From NCBI GenBank assembly GCA_014904985.1, contig MU128971.1:231975-259614 (forward strand): 27,640 nt of DNA. Direction: 5' to 3'. The first letter of the stretch is position 1. Every line of letters starts with the position of its first letter. The position numbers and the translations under genes are program-made. This DNA is from Hydnum rufescens UP504. Lineage: Eukaryota > Basidiomycota > Agaricomycetes > Cantharellales > Hydnaceae. The notes under the pieces are model-generated. The model was not told where the DNA came from and did not search any database. It was given only the letters and a program-made list of their open reading frames with translations. This document shows, one piece after another, positions 11,164 to 19,425 of the stretch.

Positions 11164-11340
11164 TACTACCACACACCCACCCTAAGGGGTGTGTGGTGCC
11201 TTCGGTTGCTTGATCAGAGGTTCAACCAGCTCATCAGTGGTCATTGGGGGGGGGGGTGGGGCTTGGCAGTTCCCCATTGGGCAGGTCATTGGGACGGGTT
11301 GCGGGTCACCATCATCATTTCTGGAGCTTTGGTTTGGATC

Positions 11341-11445
11341 CTAAAATAATCACAAACATTAGTAAAAAATTCGAAGTGATGCAAAAGGAGCAGCTTGTGC
11401 TGCTCCTTCTGCGTCACTGTATGTATAGAAAACAAATAAAAATAC
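11341..11445 (-). other. Intron-like module FB2-L4 (105 nt)
   Basis: Donor GTATTT after ACTACATG, hairpin of the GGAGCAGC/GCTGCTCC type at 11376-11417 with extended outer pairing, branch-like ACTAATG, acceptor TTTTAG ending at 11341. GC-rich hairpin at 11453-11482. Confidence 0.6.
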
Positions 11446-11588
11446 CATGTAGTACCACACACCCGCTGAAGCGGGTGTGGTACAGTTTTGTGTATAGGCT
11501 GGTCATTTGGGTGGGTGGGTTGCCATTCTTGCATGGTGCTTCAGTGGGGTTGCAGGTCTTGATTGGGGTTGTGGGTTCAGATGACAAC

Positions 11589-11704
11589 CTAGAATAATGA
11601 ATAATACATTAATTAGTAAAAAAGAAAAAAAGAAAAGCCACACAAAAGGAGCAGCATACGCTACTCCTTTTGCGCAGTTGCACTTATGTACGAAAAAGGC
11701 TTAC
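11589..11704 (-). other. Intron-like module FB2-L3 (116 nt)
   Basis: Donor GTAAGC after ATTTTAAG, hairpin GGAGCAGC/GCTACTCC at 11641-11674, branch-like ACTAAT, acceptor TTCTAG ending at 11589. GC-rich hairpin at 11714-11739. Confidence 0.6.
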
Positions 11705-11914
11705 CTTAAAATTACCACACCCACTTTGGCAGGTGTGGTTCCGTCTGGGGTTTCTGGGGCCTTGTGCCAAGCATTCCTGTTCGTGGGTTTTGTCTGGTGG
11801 GTCGTCATTGGTGGGTTCTGTGGGGCACATGTCGTTTTGGCAGGTCACATCATCATTTCCAGGGGGGTTCATTTGGTGGGTTGGCATCTTGCTGCTTCTG
11901 GTTCAGGCAATAAC

Positions 11915-12006
11915 CTAGAAGAACGGTTATTTTCACAAATTAAAATCAGTGCAAAAAGAGCAGCAAATGCTGCTCTTTTTGTGCTGTTGTGGGGAGATAG
12001 ACTTAC
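11915..12006 (-). other. Intron-like module FB2-L2 (92 nt)
   Basis: Donor GTAAGT after CTATATAA, hairpin at 11951-11984, acceptor TTCTAG ending at 11915, no strong branch motif. Perfect GC-rich hairpin of the CCTGC/GCAGG type at 12016-12047. Confidence 0.6.
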
Positions 12007-12288
12007 TTTATATAGAACCACACACCTGCTGTGGCAGGTGTGTGGTTCAGGTGGCCACTCGGGTGGTGTGTCACCGCCTCTTGTTTTGTTGGGCATTGGT
12101 TCTTTGCATGTGGCATGGCTGGGTGTCCTGTCATTGGCTTTGGCGTCATTTCATTTGGTTCCATTTCGTTTGGCGTGGTTTACTTGGCGTGGCTTCGTTT
12201 GGTGTGTTTCAGTTTGCATGTTGCCACTGGGGCCCAGGCCGATCAGCCTTGTCGTTTGGGGGGGTTTCATTCGGTGCCATGCTATGAC

Positions 12289-12396
12289 CTAGAATAAAAC
12301 ATGATAGTCAGTAATGAAATTCAAAGCAGTGCAAAAAGAGCAGCTTTCACTGCTCTTTTTGCGCCGTCGTATCTAGTAGCATTAAAAAGAACATAC
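12289..12396 (-). other. Intron-like module FB2-L1 (108 nt)
   Basis: Donor GTATGT after TCAAAAG, hairpin with GAGCAG/CTGCTC at 12329-12363, acceptor TTCTAG ending at 12289. GC-rich hairpin at 12403-12432. Mirror partner 12953-13061. Confidence 0.65.
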
Positions 12397-12439
12397 CTTT
12401 TGACACACACCCACAACGGTGGGTGTGTGGTCGTCTGTG

Positions 12440-12905
12440 TTTCCCTTTCTAGGCAGTTGCCTGTTTGGTTCAGTGTATGCAGTAATTGTGGTTGCAGAGA
12501 GGATGAAACTCGATGCCGGCAATTGCCGGATGTCAAAAGATGCCCAAGTGCTGGTGCGGGAAGCAGCATATGAGTGAATAATAAAGACATAAATGAGCAA
12601 TAGCTATTGGATAATATTTTTTCACAAAAAGTGTTCAGAATAATAATGATAAGCCAGACTTACATGAGGCACTATATGCCTCATGTAAGTCTGGCTTATC
12701 ATTATTATTCTGAACACTTTTTGCAAAAAAATATTATCCAATAGCTATTGCTCATTTATGTCTTTATTATTCACTCATATGCTGCTTCCCGCACCAGCAC
12801 TTGGGCGTCTTTTGACATCCAGCAATTGCCGGCATTGAGTTTCATCCTCTCTGCAACCACAATTACTGCATACACTGAACCAAACAGGCAACTGCCTAGA
12901 AAGGG
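12440..12905. repeat. Central long palindrome of FB2, near perfect
   Basis: Inverted arms of about 230 bp meet at AGGCACTATATGCCT (12667-12681). Outer paired blocks include GGCAGTTGCCTGTTTGGTTC (12452) with its complement near 12878, and CCGGCAATTGCCGG-type sequence on both sides. FB1 has about 155 bp more on each side between its two GCACTATA blocks, so FB2 has lost the inner palindrome. A frame at 12748-13056 crosses the first donor; a similar frame exists in FB3 (22007-22312) but mirror copies on the other strand argue that it is repeat-derived. Confidence 0.8.
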
Positions 12906-12952
12906 AAACACAGACGACCACACACCCGCCGTTGCGGGTGTGTGGTCAAAAG

Positions 12953-13061
12953 GTGTGTTTTTTTTTAATGCTAGATACAACAGCACAAAAAGAGCAGCGA
13001 AAGCTGCTCTTTTTGTGCAGGTTTTAAATTTTTTAACTAACGGTTTTATTTACTAGTCTAG
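12953..13061 (+). other. Intron-like module FB2-R1 (109 nt)
   Basis: Donor GTGTGT after GGTCAAAAG, hairpin at 12983-13018, CTAAC at 13037-13041, acceptor GTCTAG ending at 13061. GC-rich hairpin CCCGCCGTTGCGGG with flanking pairing at 12916-12947. Confidence 0.7.
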
Positions 13062-13119
13062 GCCAAGCTGCCCCACCCACGGACGACACCCCGCACAAGA
13101 CCACGTGAGGGAGAACATG

Positions 13120-13224
13120 CGAATGAACAAATGAACGAATGAACGAATGAACAAGTGACTGAGCAAACAAACAAACAAACAAACAAACAAACAAATGAAC
13201 AAATGAGCGAGCGAGCGAACGAAC
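13120..13224 (+). repeat. Tetranucleotide repeat inside a module spacer
   Basis: A 4-bp periodicity runs through this block: GAAT/GAAC units, then AAAC repeated about eight times (13164-13195), then GAGC/GAAC units. It fills much of the spacer between modules R1 and R2 of FB2. That spacer (13062-13310) is stopped in all three forward frames, so it is not coding. Confidence 0.8.
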
Positions 13225-13310
13225 AACAATAATGTGCACAGGAAGCCACAAAGAAGAGTAGGAAAACAGAGAGCCACACACCCGCTGCAGCGGGTGTGTG
13301 GCCATATAAG

Positions 13311-13411
13311 GTATGTCTTTGTTTTTGATAGTTACAAATGCGCAAAAAGAGCAACACCCAATGCTCTTTTTGCATGATCTTTAATTTCAACTAATGTATT
13401 TACTATTCTAG
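13311..13411 (+). other. Intron-like module FB2-R2 (101 nt)
   Basis: Donor GTATGT after CATATAAG, hairpin GAGCA/TGCTC with a larger loop at 13342-13373, CTAAT at 13391-13395, acceptor TTCTAG ending at 13411. GC-rich hairpin at 13273-13302. Confidence 0.7.
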
Positions 13412-13601
13412 CTCAACATATCCCACCCAATGTGTGAAGTCACGCAGCCACAAACTCAAACCCATGGGCCCGCCAGGACCCATGAAACCCGCGCCACATT
13501 ACACGTGAACACACCAACAAACGAAGGACAACGCACGCCCGAAGCCACAGAGAGAATGAGGGGGCCACACACCCACTGCGGCTGGTGTGTGGCCACATAA
13601 A

Positions 13602-13697
13602 GTAAGTATTTTTTCAGTAGCTACAAATGTGCAAAAAGAGCAGCAGTCGCTGCTCTTTTTGCATGAGTTTTTTAAACTAACTTATCTTTTATTCTAG
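13602..13697 (+). other. Intron-like module FB2-R3 (96 nt)
   Basis: Donor GTAAGT, perfect 14-bp hairpin at 13631-13662, CTAAC at 13677-13681, acceptor ATTCTAG ending at 13697. GC-rich hairpin at 13563-13594. This is the most consensus-like module in the window. Confidence 0.7.
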
Positions 13698-13898
13698 GCC
13701 AAGACACCCCACCCCAATGCACGAACCACGCAACTGCAAGCCCAAACCCACTCACCCCCCAGTCGCCAATGAAATCCTGTGTACGAACATGTACCGCCAT
13801 GAGAATGAAAATGGGTGAAGGAACAAGGACACGCACACGAAGCCACAGAGGAAATAAAGAGCCACACACCCGCTACTGCGGGTGTGGTAATCTTTAAA

Positions 13899-14011
13899 GT
13901 AAGTATATATTTACATGTCCAACCATGCAAAAGGAGCAGCATAGGCTGCCCCTTTTGCATTGGTTTTCTTTTATTTTTATTTTTACTAAGGTAGTACTTT
14001 ATTTAATGTAG
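13899..14011 (+). other. Intron-like module FB2-R4 (113 nt)
   Basis: Donor GTAAGT, hairpin GGAGCAGC/GGCTGCCCC at 13925-13960, TACTAAG at 13984-13990, acceptor ATGTAG ending at 14011. GC-rich hairpin at 13862-13888. Confidence 0.65.
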
Positions 14012-14044
14012 GTGCCCACTACCCGCGCCATCCCCAAAACACAT

Positions 14045-14198
14045 GACCCCGAACGAAGCAACCCGCAACCCTGAATGAAGCAACCCGCAACCCCGAATGA
14101 AACAACCTGCAACCCCGAACAAAGCAACCCGCAACCCCGAACAAAGCAACCTGCAACCCTGAACAAAGCAACCCGCAACCCTGAACAAAGCAACCCCT
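14045..14198 (+). repeat. 22-bp minisatellite, seven units
   Basis: Seven consecutive 22-bp units of the form AACCCCGAACAAAGCAACCC plus GC, differing at one to five positions, many of them CpG to TpG or CpA. The array lies directly downstream of the last FB2 module. The long minus-strand frames across it (13999-14307) are a by-product of the repeat. Confidence 0.9.
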
Positions 14199-14363
14199 GA
14201 CCCTGCTGACTGAACACCTGCAAGAATGGAGTGTGGCCCCCAGATGAAATGTGTGGGTAAAATGAAGTGTGTGGCCACCAGGTGGGGTGTGGCCCTGCTG
14301 GGTGCAACTCCCCCCCCTTGTGGGTGGGGGGATAATATGTATATAATATTATAATATTAATAA

Positions 14364-14942
14364 TTATTGATGAGAATAAACAATATCAGTAATAAGTAAA
14401 TAATTGTAGCCACCAATAAGCCCATATGGCCCACTGACCCACTTGGGGGCATTCCCGGGCTTCCTGGGACCTATCCTGATACCCCGAGCCAAATATGAGT
14501 TTGATATCAAAATGCCTATGGGCAGACTTATGGATTGACCTAAGGTCACCCTCTTGAAATTATTTGATATCAAAGGATTTTGATGCCTCTTAGGCTTTTG
14601 ATTTGATGCAGTTTGACATACCTATTAAGGCCCTCTAAGTGGCTGACCAAGGTGGAAAAATACTCCTTCAGAGTAGTGCAGCCCCTATCTGGATCATGTG
14701 ACAGATTCATGAGTCCAGAATTGGATCTAGGCCCGGTCCGCATCGTTACATAATCACAATTCATTGCCCTTAAGGCAGTAGGATGGCATGGAAGAACAGA
14801 CATGCCATACAGTCTTGAGGAAGAATGGCAAGTTGAATTGCCTTGTCCAAAGAAAATGGACTTGAATTAGGGCATAAACTGCCCCTTTTTGATGAGGACT
14901 GTTGAAGTCCGACAGATAGTCAATAAATTGACTGGTGGACAT
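14364..14942 (-). pseudogene. Decayed unrecognised coding sequence
   Basis: Three minus-strand segments join in order into what reads as one protein: 14942-14754 (starting MSTSQFIDYL, with TTACC before the ATG), then a second frame to 14570 (GCTTLKEYFSTLVSH, LNRYVKLHQIKSL), then 14573-14364 (SYLARGIRIGPRKPGNAPKW). The first break is a TGA after GNEL where CGA is likely, followed by a TAG and at least one indel. I do not recognise the family. It lies between the right end of FB2 and the truncated copia pol and may belong to another mobile element. Confidence 0.4.
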
Positions 14943-15074
14943 GGTAAAGGAATGAGGCGATATTATGAGTTGGAAAGGGGTAGGAATCCAATTGATTTCT
15001 TGAATAAATGAATGACAATAAATTTAAATGAGCACAGTGACATATAATTGATTTGTTCATAAGGAAAATGGGCC

Positions 15075-17218
15075 TCAGATGAGGATTCTATGGTGTAGGG
15101 ATTTATCCCTCCAACACCGGGCCTTGTAAAGTGCTATTTCACCATCTGGACTGTGCTTCAACTTGAATGTCCACTGTGAACCAACAACCTGACAATCTGC
15201 CAGCCTTGCTGCTATGTCAAACATTCCAAGACTCTTTAGAGTGGCGATCTCTCTATCACAGGCCTGTTTCCAGAGGTCAGCTTCTGGATGCAACATTGCA
15301 TCCTCATAGGATGTAGGTTCATCTGGGTGAGTCACAATGTTAGTGACATCACCAACTGAATCTGGGTGTCTGCCAGAGCTCAGCTTGGGCTGCCTATTAT
15401 ATGATGTGAGTTCAAACTGTGGATCCTCATCTGTGTGAATTGGGGCCTGAGTCTGGCAACTGGAGCAATGTATGGGTGTAGAATCCAAGGTTGGTTCTGC
15501 TGAGGGTTTGTCAGTGGATGAGGCTGGTGTATTGGACAAGGTGGGTGTTAGATTCAGATTGGAATCCTTCCTAGTGTTCTCCCCCCCTGAATCTGCATTT
15601 TCCTCATCTTCACCTGGACCATCTGGGACCTCCATGGTCACATGGTCTCATGCACCCAGCTCTTCCTCAAAATTGACATCATGAGACTCCACAAGTTTTT
15701 GGGATTCAGCATGATATAGCAAGAAGGCTTTCTTGTTCTTGGCATATCCAAGGTAGATACATAGGTGGTATTTACTGCCAAACTTGCCTCACAGGTGTTC
15801 TGGTATGTGAACCCATGCCTTGCAGCCAAAAATACAGAGGAGTGTCACTGACAGCTTTTTTCCATGGAATACCTCATATGGGGTAACATCAGGAGGTAAG
15901 GCTTGCATGGGTAAGCAATTCTTGATTAGGGTCACATGCTTGACAGCATAGATCCAGAATGACTTCCCAAGGTGCAGCTCTGTGTCCTCCAGCATCAAGG
16001 TGGCAGCATTATTAAGGGTTCAATTGAGATGTTCTGAGACACCATTCTCCTGCAGGGTGTTCATGTTCATGTTTTCCCAGTGAATTCCTCTGTCCCTGAG
16101 GAACTTGAGAAACTTGGAGGAGACATACTTGCCACCACCATCATTGCAGAATCACTTTAGATGTTTGCTGGACTCATTCTCTGCCCATGCAAGCCACTCT
16201 TCAAAGTGCATGAAGACTTCATTCTTGTGCTTCAAGAAGAATATCCAGGAATAGCAAGAGTGATCATCCATAATGGTCACATAGTACTGATGTCCTTCCC
16301 AGCTTTGGGTAGACATCAGACCACATACATCAGAGTAGACACAAGCACTTTGGTTGCATGAGTTTTGGTCTCAGACAGAATTGGTTTTTGGGTCTGTTTC
16401 CCACATAGACAAGCTGAGCATATAGTGTCAGGCTTTTCTTTCATGTCAGGAACAATTGACATCCCATTGACCATGCTGTTCTTAACCATTCTCAGGATGT
16501 AGTCAGTATTTATGTGACTGAGTTGGCGATGCCAGGTGTTAAGGGTTGCTTTTGAGGAGTTGGAGGCTTGGGCAACAGTAGTGACAGGAAGGTCATTGTC
16601 ACTAACAGTTGATATCTTTGCCTTTTCTGCATTCAGAATTGAGGCTGCAAGTATATATAGGCCATTGACCAGTTTGGCTTGGGCAATAACTCAGTGAGTC
16701 AATTTATTTCAAATAGTGCAGTTGCTCCCCTCAAACTCTGTGATGTGACCATTGTTGGCAAGTTTACAGACTGACAGTAGACTTCCATTCAGGTCTGGGA
16801 CATATAGAATGTGCTGAAATAGGCCATTGACTTTTTGAGTTCCATCAATATTGAGTTGAACTTGAATTTGACCCTCTCTGACTGCATTTATGTGACAATT
16901 GTTGCTGAGCCATACTTTTTGCACAGGTGATATTGGTCTGTATGTTTCAAACCAGTTGAGATGGGAGGACATGTGAGCTGAGGCCCCAGAGTCGATGATC
17001 CATGTATTGTTATGCTCATTATCCACAAATGCCTTGTAAGCATGCAAACTAATGTCAGCAATAAAGATCTTGAGGGTGTCACTTTCATCTCTGGTGTCTG
17101 CGACTTTTGCCTTTTCATCCTTCACCTTTTCAGTTATCTTTCCCTTGTCCTTCTCAGCACCACCTCCAGGTGCCCAGCACTTCTCCTTGGTGTGGCCCAG
17201 CTTCTTGCAATTAGAGCA
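15075..17218 (-). pseudogene. Ty1/copia-type pol remnant: zinc knuckle, protease, integrase, start of RT
   Basis: Read on the minus strand. A CX2CX4HX4C zinc knuckle (CSNCKKLGHTKEKC) begins at 17218. An aspartic-protease motif DSGASAHM follows at about 17000. The integrase zinc finger (WHRQLSH, then CSACLCGK) lies around 16540-16410. The integrase core has D in SDVCG, D in CNDGGGKY and E in GVSEHLN. Next comes a Ser/Thr/Pro-rich linker, and then the first part of the reverse transcriptase (VGSQWTFKLK, LYKAR) where similarity stops at about 15110. Most of RT, RNase H and the 3' LTR are absent. In-frame TGA codons lie at 15648, 15789, 16020, 16152, 16691 and 16709, and a frameshift near 16345. 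The order protease-integrase-RT identifies copia. The missing gag half is at 23943-24614, separated by FB3. Confidence 0.9.
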
Positions 17219-17228
17219 TGTCAGTCAG
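17219..17228 (+). repeat. Target-site duplication of FB3, left copy
   Basis: TGTCAGTCAG, repeated exactly at 23934-23943. It lies immediately next to the copia zinc-knuckle codons on one side and the outer end of FB3 (CAAACCAGTCAGCC) on the other. Confidence 0.75.
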
Positions 17229-17611
17229 CAAACCAGTCAGCCATAATTGTATATCTAGTTAGGCCCTTTTGCCTTGCTTTTATTCAATCTAAGAGCAGGT
17301 TTTTAGGTGGGGGCCTCTGGGGCCCACTGGGTGATTTCATGGCATGAGACAAGGGGCCCCATGGGGCCCCTCTCACCTTAGACTGGGACTTAGAGATTCT
17401 CAGACTTGCAGGACAACAGGCCATACAGGCTTATTGGGGATAGTATGTTCCATTTATAATTATTTATTTATTATCACTATATTATACTTATGCTACCTGG
17501 GGTCAGCAGGGTTTCATTCAGCAGTCCCATTATTCTTATTATTTATTTATTTAAATACTGTATCTGATGTGGTACTCAGTAGATATCCAAAGAAAAAAAA
17601 CTACTTAGTAG

Positions 17612-17728
17612 CACCACACACCCACTCTAGCAGGTGTGTGGTACTGTCCATAGAAATAAAAGAACACAAAAATTAAAATAAAAACTATCTAGTAGCACCA
17701 CACACCCACTTGGGCAGGTGTGTGGTAC
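17612..17728 (-). repeat. Two outer GC-rich hairpins without intron hairpin
   Basis: GC-rich hairpins at 17612-17643 and 17697-17728 (both CCCAC/GCAGG type, within CACCACACA/TGTGTGGTA). The adjacent minus-strand sequence is an A/T-run with no GAGCAGC hairpin and poor splice signals (CTAAGTAG near 17607). These correspond to the outermost, hairpin-less modules of FB1 (near 340-395) and FB2 (11005-11036). Confidence 0.55.
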
Positions 17729-17803
17729 TGGGGGTGTGGCTTGGCACTTCACAGGTGGGCATGGGTTGTGGGTTGCCATTGGGGTGGGTCATTGTTTTGG
17801 ATC

Positions 17804-17905
17804 CTAGAATCATAGTGTATATTAGTAAAAAAATTGAAGTAATGCAAAAGGAGCAGCTTGCACTGCTCCTTTGGCATGGTCGTACTTATAGAAGTGAATA
17901 CTTAC
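17804..17905 (-). other. Intron-like module FB3-L9 (102 nt)
   Basis: Donor GTAAGT at 17905-17900, hairpin GGAGCAG/CTGCTCC at 17842-17877, branch-like ACTAATA, acceptor TTCTAG ending at 17804. GC-rich hairpin at 17918-17940. Confidence 0.65.
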
Positions 17906-18071
17906 TTTAAAAATTATCACACCCACCAAAGCAGGTGTGGGGTTCATCCAGGGCTTCTGTGGCCTCACATTGTGTTCTGTCGTTTGTGGGTTTCATTTGG
18001 GGGATGGGTTGCTGTTGTTGCATATTTATTTGGTGGGGTTGCAAGTCTTGATTGAGGGTTTAGAAGAATAC

Positions 18072-18174
18072 CTATGATAATAAGTAATAAGTTAGTAAAA
18101 AAAGAAAAACCACACAAAAGGAGCAGCACATGCTGCTCCTTTTGCGTGGTTGTACTTAAATGGTAAATACTTAC
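18072..18174 (-). other. Intron-like module FB3-L8 (103 nt)
   Basis: Donor GTAAGT at 18174-18169, hairpin with extended pairing at 18110-18149, TACTAAC at 18097-18091, acceptor CATAG ending at 18072. GC-rich hairpin at 18190-18212. Confidence 0.65.
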
Positions 18175-18290
18175 ATTAAAAATTATTATCACACCTGCCA
18201 AAGCAGGTGTGGGCTTCATCTGGGGCTTCTGTGGCCTTGCATGTTCTGTTATTTGCAGGTCTTGTTTGGGGGGTGGGGGTAGATCAAAAC

Positions 18291-18388
18291 CTAGGATAAG
18301 GAATACTATGTTAGTAAAAAAACAAAAAGAAAAGCTACACCAAAGGAGCAGCATATGCTGCTCCTTTGGCGCGATTGAATTTATTTAC
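18291..18388 (-). other. Intron-like module FB3-L7 (98 nt)
   Basis: Donor GTAAAT, perfect hairpin CCAAAGGAGCAGC/GCTGCTCCTTTGG at 18340-18369, TACTAAC at 18316-18310, acceptor CCTAG ending at 18291. GC-rich hairpin at 18398-18423. Confidence 0.65.
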
Positions 18389-18603
18389 CTTAAAATTACC
18401 ACACCTGCTGAAGTGGGTGTGGTTTGTCTTGGGGTTCCATGGTCTCACATCATGTGTTACCATTCACAGGATTTGTCTGGTGGGTGTCCCTTGGCCAGTC
18501 GTCATTGGTGGGCTTTGTTCAGCATTGGTTTTGGTGGCTTGGTGGGTCACATTGTCATTTCCGGGGGGGAGGGGGTTTGTGTGGTGGGTGGTGAGGTGAT
18601 AAC

Positions 18604-18702
18604 CTAGAATAAATAAATCATGTGTTAGTTAAAAAATTAAAACGAATGCAAAAAGAGCAGCTTTTGCTGCTCTTTTTGTGCCATTGGGGGTGCATTACAT
18701 AC
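18604..18702 (-). other. Intron-like module FB3-L6 (99 nt)
   Basis: Donor GTATGT at 18702-18697, hairpin at 18648-18681, CTAAC at 18628-18624, acceptor TTCTAG ending at 18604. GC-rich hairpin at 18712-18743. Confidence 0.65.
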
Positions 18703-18840
18703 TGAGTATAGAACCACACACCCACAGTAGCAGGTGTGTGGTTCATCTCTTTGTGTGGTGCATTGTCATTCACAGATCCCCTTTGCAGGCGTTACGGTTC
18801 TGGAGGGACTTGTTTTGCAGGGCTTCATTTGTGGCAATAC

Positions 18841-18930
18841 CTAGAATAAGCAATTATTAGTTAAAAAATTCAAAGTGACACAAAAAGAGCAGCTTTCACT
18901 GCTCTTTTTGTGTTGTCGGGGGTACAACAC
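18841..18930 (-). other. Intron-like module FB3-L5 (90 nt)
   Basis: Weak donor GTGTTG after TACAAG, hairpin GAGCAG/CTGCTC at 18879-18912, branch-like AACTAAT, acceptor TTCTAG ending at 18841. GC-rich hairpin at 18941-18970. Confidence 0.55.
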
Positions 18931-19053
18931 CTTGTATAGAACCACACACCCACTACTGCGGGCGTGTGGCTCTTCTCATCACGTGGCATGTCACCATTCG
19001 CATGTTGTTGTTCTGGGGGGGCTTGCTTCACAGGTTTTCATTTGTGACCATCC

Positions 19054-19150
19054 CTAGAATAAAAAAATAATGAGTTAAAAAATTAAAAGCAATGCAAGAA
19101 GAGCAGCTTTCGCTGCTCTTTTTGCATCATGTTGGGGGTACACTACACAC
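19054..19150 (-). other. Intron-like module FB3-L4 (97 nt)
   Basis: Donor GTGTGT after TACAAG, hairpin at 19092-19127, branch AACTCA (changed from AACTAA), acceptor TTCTAG ending at 19054. GC-rich hairpin at 19161-19190. Near-identical neighbours suggest recent module duplication. Confidence 0.55.
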
Positions 19151-19276
19151 CTTGTATAGAACCACACACCCACTACTGCAGATGTGTGGCTCTTCTCTTC
19201 ATGGCATGTCATCATTCGCAGGGGTGTTGTTGTCCTGGGGGGGGCTTACTTTGTGGGTGTTCATTTGTGACAATAC

Positions 19277-19364
19277 CTAGAATAAAAAATAATTAGTTAA
19301 GAATTAAAAGTGATGCAAAAAGAGCAGCTTTCGCTGCTCTTCTTGCATCGTTAGGGGTAAATAC
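19277..19364 (-). other. Intron-like module FB3-L3 (88 nt)
   Basis: Donor GTATTT, hairpin with ATGCAA/TTGCAT outer pairing at 19312-19349, branch-like AACTAAT, acceptor TTCTAG ending at 19277. Perfect-ended GC-rich hairpin at 19374-19405. Confidence 0.55.
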
Positions 19365-19425
19365 CAAGTATAGAACCACACACCTGCTACTGCGGGTGTG
19401 TGGTTCATCTCTTCATGTGGCACGC

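Larger units (their letters stand above)
10661..14400. mobile_element. Foldback element FB2 (most symmetric copy)
   Basis: The left arm (10661-12670) has four hairpin modules plus one hairpin-less module, all on the minus strand. The right arm (12680-14400) has four modules on the plus strand. The centre is at about 12674. Modules pair one to one: 12289-12396 with 12953-13061, 11915-12006 with 13311-13411, 11589-11704 with 13602-13697, 11341-11445 with 13899-14011. An AT-rich outer block pairs as well (about 10855-10910, reversed, against about 14325-14390: ATAATATGTATA and TAATAATTATT). The sharp left end is the junction with repeat A1 at 10660/10661. The right end is uncertain and I found no target duplication. 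No transposase gene is present. Confidence 0.75.

Noticed and set aside
9836..12292. Long open frames across the arrays, including one of 231 codons at 11597-12292 (plus strand)
   Set aside because: They run antisense to the intron-like signals and recur in every module with phrases such as KRAAxAALFVLL or QKEQLVLLLL, which are simply translations of the GAGCAGC/GCTGCTC hairpin.
12748..13056. Conserved small protein encoded by the first exon (similar frame at 22007-22312)
   Set aside because: The similarity follows from shared palindrome DNA, the mirror arm encodes the same on the other strand, and the frame runs through the predicted donor. FB1 does not keep it open.
13631..13662. Bacterial-type Rho-independent terminator (hairpin followed by T-run)
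   Set aside because: The A-run and T-run are the outer part of a symmetric stem in a eukaryotic repeat, and the same hairpin sits between donor and branch motifs in about 30 modules.
13999..14307. Repetitive Cys/Gly/Leu-rich protein on the minus strand
   Set aside because: It is the translation of a 22-bp minisatellite, whose three-unit period (66 bp) restores the frame.
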